Below are positions 1 to 5,636 of a stretch of DNA of 8,138 bases, piece by piece. Each line of letters starts with the position of its first letter. Positions within the stretch are counted from its first letter, which is position 1. Position numbers and translations under genes: made by a program. Origin of the DNA: UBA9926 sp964524295 (GTDB lineage Bacteria; Pseudomonadota; Gammaproteobacteria; Pseudomonadales; Azotimanducaceae); assembly GCA_964524295.1 (NCBI GenBank), contig CAZGCW010000178.1, positions 1 to 8,138 on the forward strand. The letters are read 5' to 3'. Under the pieces are notes generated by a model. The model saw only the letters and a program-made list of their open reading frames with translations. It had not been told where the DNA came from and did no database searches.

Positions 1-408
1 ATTGCGGTAGCCAGGGTTCCTTCCCCAAAATGCGGCAGATTCAAAGTAGTAGATGTCTTCTATACCCATGATCCAGTCAAGATGAGTTGCTGCAACCTCG
101 AGCAATTTGGTTCTGGCATCTGAGTAGACTTCGGCCATTTTGGTATCAACGACGGACTGAAGGCGCTCAACGCCGACTGTAAAAAAAGCCAGTAGGAGTT
201 CTTCCTTAGTGGGAAAGTAGTGCCGTACGGCGCTTTGTGTCACCTTCGCACGTCGTGCGATTGCTTCCTGGGAGGCACCCATTAGGCCTTCTGAGGTGAC
301 AATTTCGTAAGTCGCATCCAGGATGGCTTGCAGGCTCCTTCTTCCCTTTGGATAACGTGCACGGGAGAGAAAGCTGTTCCCGTCTGGTTGGCTTGATGAC
401 TCTGACAT
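1..408 (-). CDS. TetR/AcrR-family transcriptional regulator, 3' end cut off by the window edge
   Basis: An ATG at 408-406 opens a frame that runs 136 codons without a stop to base 1, so the C-terminal ligand-binding part lies outside the window. Residues 25-75 form a typical TetR DNA-binding domain: first helix around SLQAILDATYEIVTSEG, then the helix-turn-helix with EAIARRAKVTQSAVRHYF at about 48-65 and the family's usual FPTKEELL right after it (65-72). The protein should be a cytoplasmic dimeric repressor released by a small ligand. It is transcribed away from the flavoprotein gene at 551, and the gap between them holds a perfect inverted repeat flanked by two promoter-like elements. By family habit this suggests it represses both itself and the neighbour. 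The inducer cannot be told from this part. The Shine-Dalgarno is weak, and a five-codon reading frame overlaps its start as TGATG. Confidence 0.9.
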   Translation of the reverse strand, partial: MSESSSQPDGNSFLSRARYPKGRRSLQAILDATYEIVTSEGLMGASQEAIARRAKVTQSAVRHYFPTKEELLLAFFTVGVERLQSVVDTKMAEVYSDARTKLLEVAATHLDWIMGIEDIYYFESAAFWGRNPGYRN

Positions 409-440
409 CAATGCGGGTCGCTCATTTAGGTTTCCAGCTT

Positions 441-468
441 ATTGTAATGTCTTATTGATTGAAATCAA
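441..468 (-). promoter_or_regulatory. Predicted sigma-70 promoter of the tetR gene
   Basis: Read on the minus strand, TTGATT (468-463) and TACAAT (446-441) are separated by 16 bases. The -10 box matches the consensus at five of six positions and the -35 at four. Transcription would begin near 434, about 26 bases before the tetR ATG. The -35 box is one arm of a small palindrome, TTGATT-GA-AATCAA (455-468), and touches the larger inverted repeat at 468-497, so a bound repressor could block it. The promoter is predicted from pattern only. Confidence 0.5.
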
Positions 469-497
469 CAAAAACAACGTGATTAAGTTGTTTTTGT
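468..497. promoter_or_regulatory. Perfect 11-bp inverted repeat, likely TetR operator
   Basis: ACAAAAACAAC (468-478) and GTTGTTTTTGT (487-497) are exact reverse complements separated by 8 bases. The repeat lies between divergent tetR and flavoprotein genes. Its right arm covers the predicted -35 of the flavoprotein promoter, and its left edge touches the predicted -35 of tetR. TetR-family regulators normally bind such palindromes of about 15-30 bp in the divergent intergenic region, so autoregulation and control of the neighbour are the expected roles. Binding itself is inferred. A hairpin in an RNA is less likely because both predicted start sites lie outside it. Confidence 0.65.
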
Positions 498-517
498 GTG
501 TGCGTTTGATTTATGAT
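488..517 (+). promoter_or_regulatory. Predicted sigma-70 promoter of the flavoprotein gene
   Basis: TTGTTT (488-493) and TATGAT (512-517) are spaced by 18 bases; the -10 box matches at five of six positions. The start of transcription would be near 524, upstream of the GTG at 551 but downstream of the in-frame TTG at 455, which supports the shorter protein. The -35 box sits inside the right arm of the putative TetR operator. Confidence 0.5.
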
Positions 518-550
518 CAGCGCCTCGTTTGTAATCAACTAGGTGTCAGT

Positions 551-1738
551 GTGGAATTGAATGACCAAAATAGTGTCCCAGAACTGGACATTGCCCGCGA
601 GCTCAGCCGGGAACTTGAAGCCTCTAATGCCGATGCCGAAGCAAATTGTCGCGTTAACGGCAGGACCATTGATTTGATGAGATCCCACGGACTTCTGGCG
701 ATGACGATTCCGGCGGTTTACGGTGGCGGGGAACTGGATGTCCTGGACAACCTGAGGGTCATTGAACAATTGTCTTATGCTGACAGTGCCATTGGTTGGA
801 GCGCGATGATCTATTCGAAAACGGCTCATCTGGGTGCAGCGCTGCCTGAGCACTGGGCTAGGCAGGTTTATGGCCACGCGACTGAGGGTGGATCGCGCTT
901 AAGCCCCATTGCCGCCGGTGCGGCTGCTCCCTCTGGAAAAGGTGAAAAGGTGGCTGGCGGGATCATCGTTTCAGGCCGCTGGGCCTGGGGTTCGGGGGCA
1001 TACCATGCTGATTGGATCGCTGGAGGTACTTTGGTGGAGGACAACGGTGAAATTGTCAGGTTAGCCAATGGACAACCCGCAGTGCACTTTGTTTTTTTTA
1101 AGCGCGAAGAGGTTGTGTTACACGATAATTGGGACCCATCGGGATTACGTGGGACCGGTAGCGGTGACTTTGAGGTAAACCAAGTCTTTGTCCCGGAAGG
1201 GCGTTGGATGGTTCTGGGAGGAACTAAGCCTATTATTGACACGCCGCTGTTTCGATTCCCGGCCTTGAGTTATTTCGCAGCAGCGGTAGCGGCCGTACCG
1301 CTGGGAATTACTAGGCGAGCCCTGGCCGACTTCGAGGGACTCGTTTCCGCTGACGATAAAACAGGAAAACCCGGTAAAAGCGGCAATTCGATTGTGCAAT
1401 TTGAATTTGGCCAGGCAGAGGCCTTGGTCGGCTGCGCCAGGCAGGCTATTTTGGGGAGTGTCGCTGAGTTATGGGGGAAAGTGACCAGCCGGTCCGAAGT
1501 TTTGCTAGAAGATAAACGCCTGGTTCGACTTGCGGCAGTACAAGGAACGCAAATGTGTGCCCAGGCGGTTGCTATGCTCTACAGTGCAGCCGGAGGAACG
1601 GCATTACAGGGGCATTGCTCCATGCAGAAGCACTTCAGAGATATTAATGCAGCCACCCAGCATCGTCAGGTCAGTCGAGAATTTTATCGATTAGCCGGAG
1701 GCGTTAGTTTAGCGGGTGAATCAGGAGAGCTGTTATAA
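551..1738 (+). CDS. Acyl-CoA dehydrogenase-superfamily flavoprotein (group D flavin monooxygenase-like)
   Basis: The frame is open from a TTG at 455, but I choose GTG 551: an AGGTG Shine-Dalgarno at 541-545 precedes it, the predicted promoter lies between the two, and the resulting 395 residues is the usual family length. Numbered from that start, the N-terminal helical domain carries GLLAMTIPAVYGGGEL (47-62) and the middle beta domain carries VSGRWAWGSGAYHADW (140-155) and GLRGTGSGDFEV (198-209). The C-terminal helical domain ends with KHFRDINAATQH (360-371). The last motif and the SGRW..GSG..HA motif resemble HsaA/HpaH-type two-component monooxygenases and DszC-like enzymes (Acyl-CoA_dh_2 C-terminal domain). 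These use reduced flavin from a separate reductase to hydroxylate aromatic or related substrates. No flavin reductase is encoded in the window, so partner and substrate are unknown. The divergent TetR gene is its probable regulator. A true acyl-CoA dehydrogenase remains possible but less likely. Confidence 0.85.
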   Translation: MELNDQNSVPELDIARELSRELEASNADAEANCRVNGRTIDLMRSHGLLAMTIPAVYGGGELDVLDNLRVIEQLSYADSAIGWSAMIYSKTAHLGAALPEHWARQVYGHATEGGSRLSPIAAGAAAPSGKGEKVAGGIIVSGRWAWGSGAYHADWIAGGTLVEDNGEIVRLANGQPAVHFVFFKREEVVLHDNWDPSGLRGTGSGDFEVNQVFVPEGRWMVLGGTKPIIDTPLFRFPALSYFAAAVAAVPLGITRRALADFEGLVSADDKTGKPGKSGNSIVQFEFGQAEALVGCARQAILGSVAELWGKVTSRSEVLLEDKRLVRLAAVQGTQMCAQAVAMLYSAAGGTALQGHCSMQKHFRDINAATQHRQVSREFYRLAGGVSLAGESGELL

Positions 1739-1784
1739 GGTGCACCCATTCTGGCTTATTGGAACGCTCAAGCCGGGGTGCGCC
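1739..1784 (+). other. Possible hairpin just after the flavoprotein stop codon
   Basis: GGTGCACCC (1739-1747) can pair with GGGTGCGCC (1776-1784) through nine positions including one G-U, leaving a 28-base loop. It begins at the base after the TAA stop. No run of T follows, so it is not a standard intrinsic terminator. It may help end or protect the transcript, or be chance. Confidence 0.25.
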
Positions 1785-1812
1785 TCTCGCTGAGACCGGT
1801 TGTAGTCGACAT

Positions 1813-1839
1813 AAAAAAACCCCTGACCAGCAGGGGTTT
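1813..1839 (-). terminator. Intrinsic terminator of the tRNA-Glu/tRNA-Gly operon
   Basis: On the minus strand AAACCCCTG pairs perfectly with CAGGGGTTT around a five-base loop, and the stem runs into seven U. It lies 6 bases past the encoded CCA end of tRNA-Gly, which is the expected place. Because the stem is symmetric, it could also slow transcripts arriving from the flavoprotein gene on the plus strand, though only three T follow it in that direction. Confidence 0.9.
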
Positions 1840-1845
1840 AGTATT

Positions 1846-1921
1846 TGGAGCGGGAAACCAGGTTCGAACTGGCGACCTGTACCTTGGCAAGGTACCGCTC
1901 TACCAACTGAGCTATTCCCGC
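1846..1921 (-). tRNA. tRNA-Gly (anticodon GCC)
   Basis: The reverse complement folds as a 76-nt cloverleaf. The acceptor stem is GCGGGAA/TTCCCGC, the D arm contains AGCTCAGTTGGTAGAGC, and the anticodon stem-loop is GTACC-TTGCCAA-GGTAC with GCC at positions 34-36. The T arm contains TTCGAAC, and discriminator U is followed by an encoded CCA. It reads GGC and GGU glycine codons. The sequence is close to E. coli tRNA-Gly(GCC). It is the second gene of a two-tRNA transcript, 75 bases after tRNA-Glu and just before the terminator. Confidence 0.98.
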
Positions 1922-1996
1922 ATCTGTCGTTAGATGTTATCACCTGGCCAGGACGACTTGAACCGGTGCTCAAGTATTTTGTCCATTTTATGATGA

Positions 1997-2072
1997 TGGC
2001 GTCCCCTGGGGGTTTCGAACCCCCGTTGCCAGGATGAAAACCTGGAGTCCTAGGCCTCTAGACGAAGGGGAC
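1997..2072 (-). tRNA. tRNA-Glu (anticodon TTC)
   Basis: The reverse complement forms a 76-nt cloverleaf. The acceptor stem is GTCCCCT/AGGGGAC, the D-loop region is CTAGAGGCC, and the anticodon stem-loop is CCAGG-TTTTCAT-CCTGG with UUC. The T stem is GGGGG/CCCCC around TTCGAAA, and the 3' end is encoded GCCA. It decodes GAA and GAG. It is the first gene after the operon promoter, about 15 bases from the predicted transcription start. In bacteria charged tRNA-Glu also feeds haem synthesis through glutamyl-tRNA reductase. Confidence 0.98.
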
Positions 2073-2093
2073 TTAATACAACTGACGGCGCGA

Positions 2094-2122
2094 ATAATAT
2101 TGATCTTGGAGCCACCCGTCAA
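2094..2122 (-). promoter_or_regulatory. Promoter of the tRNA-Glu/tRNA-Gly operon, with GC-rich discriminator
   Basis: On the minus strand TTGACG (2122-2117) and TATTAT (2099-2094) are spaced by the ideal 17 bases, each matching the sigma-70 consensus at five of six positions. The bases after the -10, TCGCGCC, form a GC-rich discriminator, a feature of stable-RNA promoters under stringent (ppGpp/DksA) control. The start would be near 2087, giving a leader of about 15 bases before mature tRNA-Glu. Confidence 0.8.
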
Positions 2123-2172
2123 GCCTGTTTGCACTAGATGTGCTGAATCGATGGTATTGAGGCATTATTTCA

Positions 2173-3282
2173 CTAGTAGATGATGACACTACGAATACTT
2201 TTACCCGCATGCATATAGTCGAAGGCCTGGTTTATGCTTTCCAGAGGTAGTGTATAAGTAATGAATTCATCAAGTTTGATTTCACCGCTCATATACTGAT
2301 CAACCATTCCTGGCAACTGGCTTCGACCTTTTACGCCGCCGAAGGCAGTGCCACGCCAGACGCGTCCCGTCACGAGTTGGAAAGGGCGTGTACTGATTTC
2401 CTGACCTGCTCCGGCCACGCCAATGATAATGGATTCGCCCCAACCTTTGTGACAGCATTCAAGGGCTGCCCGCATGAGGCTAACATTACCGACACATTCA
2501 AATGAGTAATCGACCCCGCCATCGGTCATATCAACGATAACGTCCTGGATGGGATCGCTGTAATCGCCAGGGTTAACGAAATCAGTTGCGCCTAATTGGC
2601 CTGCCATTTCGAATTTATCCGGATTGGTATCAACCGCAATAATTCTGCCCGCCTTGGCCATGACTGCGCCTTGAACCACGCTTAGGCCGATGCCACCCAG
2701 CCCGAAGATGGCCACGCTATCACCGGCATTGACTTTTGCGGTGTTAATGACGGCGCCAATGCCGGTGGTTACACCGCATCCCAGCAGACAGACCTTGTCT
2801 AGCGGTGCGCTGGGATTAATTTTAGCTAGAGAAACTTCGGCGATGATTGAGTATTCGCTGAAGGTAGAAGTGCCCATGTAGTGGTAAAGCGATTTTCCAT
2901 TGCAGCTGAATCGACTGGTCCCGTCTGGCATGACGCCCTGGCCTTGGGTTGTTCGTACTGAAGAGCATAGGTTGGTTTTGCCAGAGGTACAGAACTTGCA
3001 CTGGCCGCATTCGGCGGTGTACAGGGGTATGACATGATCGCCGGGTTTCACCGACGTGACGCCGCTGCCAATTTCAACGACGATACCACCGCCCTCATGG
3101 CCCAGCACGGTGGGAAACAGCCCTTCCGGGTCAGCTCCGGACAAGGTAAACGCATCTGTATGGCAAACACCCGTTGCCACCATCTGGACCATGACCTCTC
3201 CGGCTTTAGGTCCATGAACCTCTATTTCCTCGATTGTGAGGGGCTTATCTGCCTGCCATGCTACCGCTGCGCGTGCTTTCAT
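2173..3282 (-). CDS. frmA: S-(hydroxymethyl)glutathione dehydrogenase / class III alcohol dehydrogenase
   Basis: This zinc- and NAD-dependent cytoplasmic enzyme oxidises S-hydroxymethylglutathione, formed spontaneously from formaldehyde and glutathione, to S-formylglutathione. The family also reduces S-nitrosoglutathione. The 369 residues match the usual length. Visible features are catalytic zinc ligands Cys40 (GVCHTD), His62 with Glu63 (GHEGGG) and Cys169 (LLGCGVTTG), and structural zinc ligands Cys92, 95, 98 and 106 (ECGQCKFC...C). Arg110 in SSVRTTQGQG matches the arginine that holds glutathione in class III enzymes. The NAD fold has GLGGIGL (194-200), and Asp218 in AVDTN explains preference for NAD over NADP. 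A GGGAG Shine-Dalgarno lies 6 bases before the ATG. It follows the TonB receptor gene by 70 bp on the same strand with no obvious terminator between. The usual partners frmB (S-formylglutathione hydrolase) and frmR are not next to it. Confidence 0.96.
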   Translation of the reverse strand: MKARAAVAWQADKPLTIEEIEVHGPKAGEVMVQMVATGVCHTDAFTLSGADPEGLFPTVLGHEGGGIVVEIGSGVTSVKPGDHVIPLYTAECGQCKFCTSGKTNLCSSVRTTQGQGVMPDGTSRFSCNGKSLYHYMGTSTFSEYSIIAEVSLAKINPSAPLDKVCLLGCGVTTGIGAVINTAKVNAGDSVAIFGLGGIGLSVVQGAVMAKAGRIIAVDTNPDKFEMAGQLGATDFVNPGDYSDPIQDVIVDMTDGGVDYSFECVGNVSLMRAALECCHKGWGESIIIGVAGAGQEISTRPFQLVTGRVWRGTAFGGVKGRSQLPGMVDQYMSGEIKLDEFITYTLPLESINQAFDYMHAGKSIRSVIIY

Positions 3283-3352
3283 TGTAACTCCCGTTGATCG
3301 CCAGGGGATCAGTCAGTGACCGAGCCCAGGATGGTTCCCGATTAGCTGCTTT

Positions 3353-5389
3353 CTATCGAGTGAAGCGGAATCCCAAGTAGGCCCCCAGGGGTTCGCCCAC
3401 AAAGTATCGTTCACTGCCAAAGGCGTAATCGGCTCTTTCTGCGTAATCAGTATCAGTCAGGTTGGTTAATCTTAAAAAGGCTGACAGGCCATCATTGAAT
3501 TCATAGCCGAGTCGAAGATTAACCAGGTCGTGACCGGGATACGTGACCGTGTTTTCTGGATTAGTATAATAACGTCCTAGATGCAACCATTCCAGTTCAC
3601 CAGAAAAGCGTTCACTAGGCCGCCAGTTGAATTGAACCGACCCCATATGTCGAGGCGCAGTATCAATATCATTGCCTGCTAGTGCTGAATTGGATAATGC
3701 AGGGTTGTTTTCATAGCGGTGTTTCGCATAAGTCCAGGCTGCTGCCAGGCTGGCCTGATGGTTAATCGGCCAATGAAAACTTAAGTCTAGGCCAGAATGA
3801 GCGGTTTCACCATTATCGACATTGGCTCGATTTGTGTCCAGAAAAATGAAGTTGTCCTTATTGAGGTGGTATAGGGCAAGGTCGTAGCTGAAACTGGCTG
3901 GGCCACCTCGCAGCCCAACCTCAATACTGTCGATTTCCTCTGCATCGATATTGGATACACTCTGGGAATTCTGTAACCGATAGAGCTCGGTGGTTTGAGG
4001 GGCTCTAAAACCCCGGCCTATTTGGCTGTAGAGCTGGTGGTTGTCAGTCACTTCATAAGTGAAGCCGATTTTGGGTGAAACATTGGTAAATGAATCGCTA
4101 CGGCTCTCCGGGCGATTAAATCGGCAGCCACCAAAACCGCAGAGGCTACCATCATCCGTGGTGCGGCCTGTAATCATCTGGTTTTCGTAGTCGTAGTGAA
4201 CGGTTTCGGCTCTCGCTCCAATAACAATTGATGATCGCTCAGACAGGTTGTGACGATATTGCCCAAAAACAGCCACGACTGTGGAGGTGACCTGGTAATC
4301 ATAGTGTTTGCCGGCGGGAATAGTGGCGACCAGGAAGGCGCTACTGGATTGGGTTGGGCCTGCCTGGGTTTGCTTGAGGAACCCTTTTGATGTTTCCAAG
4401 TCAGCACCGACTAACCAGTTAGGGTTGGGTTTCCAGGAGGATTGCAGGCCAATGCTATGGTGACCGTTTTCTTCTACAGGCTGGCCTGGCAGATAGTGCT
4501 GCAGGAAGGTCATATCAGTCCATCGAAGATAGGGTGTTATGGAGAGGCTGGCGCCGTTTTTCCCGGCCTGGTGCCAGCGGCTATACATTCTGGCGGACCG
4601 GGCATCACGAAATGCTTCAGGATTGGGATTGGATTTTTTCAGCGCCTCATTATTATAAGCATCATCACCTTTGATGAATCCGGCCGTTTCCTGATTCAGG
4701 TTGCTTAAAGAAAAACTGGTCAGCACATCAAAAGCGCCGACCTGAGTGCTGATTTTGCTGGTTATTTTCTGTTGGCCAAAGCCCGAGTCGTCTTTATAGC
4801 CGCCATCACGGGTGGCGCTGGCATCGATGCGCCAGTCTCCCTCCTGCTGTTGGTGTTTGACTCTATTGTAGCCGTGTACACCGGTTTCAATTTGACTGCT
4901 GAAGCGAATATCTCCGATGCCCGGGGTGATAATGTTAATCAGCCCATGCAGGGCATTAGAGCCGTGAAGCGCGGTTCCAGGACCTTTAATCACTTCTATA
5001 CGCTCAGCAATTTCGCTGTGGGATTCAAATAGTTCATTGACGTTGCAGAACCCTGTGGCTCGAAGCGGGATGGAGTCCTGGGTCATCAGGAAAGCACCAC
5101 AGCCACCGGCGCCTGTGAGCACCGGAGAACGGATTGAGGTCAAGTTTTCCTGGCCATTACCGCGGCTGATCCAGGCACCGGAAACCCTGAATAGCACTTC
5201 ATTGAGGTGGGTGTGGTCAGCCTTGACCAACGCTTGGTGATCGATGATGGATATGTTTGTGCTTAGTTCGGCCAAAGACTGCTCGGCCCGCTCTGCGGTG
5301 ACGACTATTTCTTCGAGTTGATTGGCGGAAATGGCCCAGGGATAATTACCGAAGAGCGTAAAAAAAATGAATAATGCAGCGAGTCTCAT
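3353..5389 (-). CDS. TonB-dependent outer-membrane receptor, substrate unknown
   Basis: The 678-residue protein begins with a signal peptide: a hydrophobic stretch over residues 2-20 with likely cleavage after Ala22. A TonB box follows, EEIVVTAER (26-34). The plug domain spans about 35-160 and contains RIEVIKGPGTALHGSNALHG (130-149), typical of the family. A 22-strand barrel should follow, with RGFRAPQTTELY (459-470) as the usual barrel motif and LRLTNLTDTDYAE near the end. It would take a scarce ligand across the outer membrane with energy from TonB-ExbBD, which is not encoded here. Two cysteine pairs, Cys97/Cys115 in the plug and Cys417/Cys422 in the barrel, may form disulfides. The chain ends FRFTR, not with the terminal Phe usual in outer-membrane proteins. 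The ligand cannot be read from sequence; siderophore, cobalamin or another metal complex are options. It is divergent from queF and upstream of frmA. Confidence 0.93.
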   Translation of the reverse strand: MRLAALFIFFTLFGNYPWAISANQLEEIVVTAERAEQSLAELSTNISIIDHQALVKADHTHLNEVLFRVSGAWISRGNGQENLTSIRSPVLTGAGGCGAFLMTQDSIPLRATGFCNVNELFESHSEIAERIEVIKGPGTALHGSNALHGLINIITPGIGDIRFSSQIETGVHGYNRVKHQQQEGDWRIDASATRDGGYKDDSGFGQQKITSKISTQVGAFDVLTSFSLSNLNQETAGFIKGDDAYNNEALKKSNPNPEAFRDARSARMYSRWHQAGKNGASLSITPYLRWTDMTFLQHYLPGQPVEENGHHSIGLQSSWKPNPNWLVGADLETSKGFLKQTQAGPTQSSSAFLVATIPAGKHYDYQVTSTVVAVFGQYRHNLSERSSIVIGARAETVHYDYENQMITGRTTDDGSLCGFGGCRFNRPESRSDSFTNVSPKIGFTYEVTDNHQLYSQIGRGFRAPQTTELYRLQNSQSVSNIDAEEIDSIEVGLRGGPASFSYDLALYHLNKDNFIFLDTNRANVDNGETAHSGLDLSFHWPINHQASLAAAWTYAKHRYENNPALSNSALAGNDIDTAPRHMGSVQFNWRPSERFSGELEWLHLGRYYTNPENTVTYPGHDLVNLRLGYEFNDGLSAFLRLTNLTDTDYAERADYAFGSERYFVGEPLGAYLGFRFTR

Positions 5390-5578
5390 GATTGGATATC
5401 TTTAAGTTTAGATGAAAGGAGTGATTTCTAATTTTGCCGGGTAAGCATAAACTATTTCAGCTCAACAGTGAGTGTAATCATGATTCGGGGGCTGTTTTAT
5501 TTAAAAAAAGGCGCGCTAGGATAGGTGGGTAGCAACGGGAGTTTTTCTCGCCGGGGAAGAACATCTATAAATAACAAC

Positions 5579-5609
5579 AGTTGACAAGGTAAGGGTAATC
5601 CAGTCAACT
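5579..5609. repeat. 7-bp inverted repeat in the queF leader region
   Basis: AGTTGAC (5579-5585) and GTCAACT (5603-5609) are exact reverse complements with 17 bases between. The repeat is 12 bases upstream of the queF Shine-Dalgarno, within the 247-bp divergent region shared with the TonB receptor gene. It could be an operator or an mRNA hairpin. I see no match to the preQ1 riboswitch classes. A repeat this short can occur by chance. The rest of 5390-5636 shows no gene, cobalamin riboswitch or terminator that I can recognise, and no convincing promoter for either gene. Confidence 0.3.
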
Positions 5610-5620
5610 CGCTGGGTTTG

Positions 5621-5627
5621 AAGGAGG
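5621..5627 (+). promoter_or_regulatory. Strong ribosome binding site of queF
   Basis: AAGGAGG is a near-perfect match to the anti-Shine-Dalgarno and lies 9 bases before the ATG at 5637, fixing the start. It is the strongest such site in the window. Confidence 0.9.
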
Positions 5628-5636
5628 TCGTGATTT

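Noticed and set aside
539..1399. Three minus-strand open frames (539-877, 868-1242, 1145-1399) inside the flavoprotein gene.
   Set aside because: They are antisense shadows of a well-supported coding region, with no recognisable domains.
1704..2037. Open frames on both strands across the tRNA-Glu/tRNA-Gly region (92 and 89 codons).
   Set aside because: They translate the two tRNA genes, the terminator and the spacer, have no Shine-Dalgarno and match only the spurious proteins commonly predicted over tRNAs.
2073..2172. Intrinsic terminator after frmA.
   Set aside because: Only a four-base stem (GCAC/GTGC) without a U run is seen; the stretch is mainly the tRNA promoter.
4174..5240. Several short open frames opposite or out of frame within the TonB receptor gene.
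   Set aside because: The receptor frame is continuous with family motifs throughout; these are shadows.
5581..5609. Perfect -35 box TTGACA at 5581-5586 as the queF promoter.
   Set aside because: No acceptable -10 sequence lies 15-19 bases downstream; the bases are better described as one arm of the inverted repeat.
5390..5636. Possible cobalamin or preQ1 riboswitch between the TonB receptor and queF.
   Set aside because: I looked on both strands for the cobalamin B12-box and the preQ1-I core and found neither.
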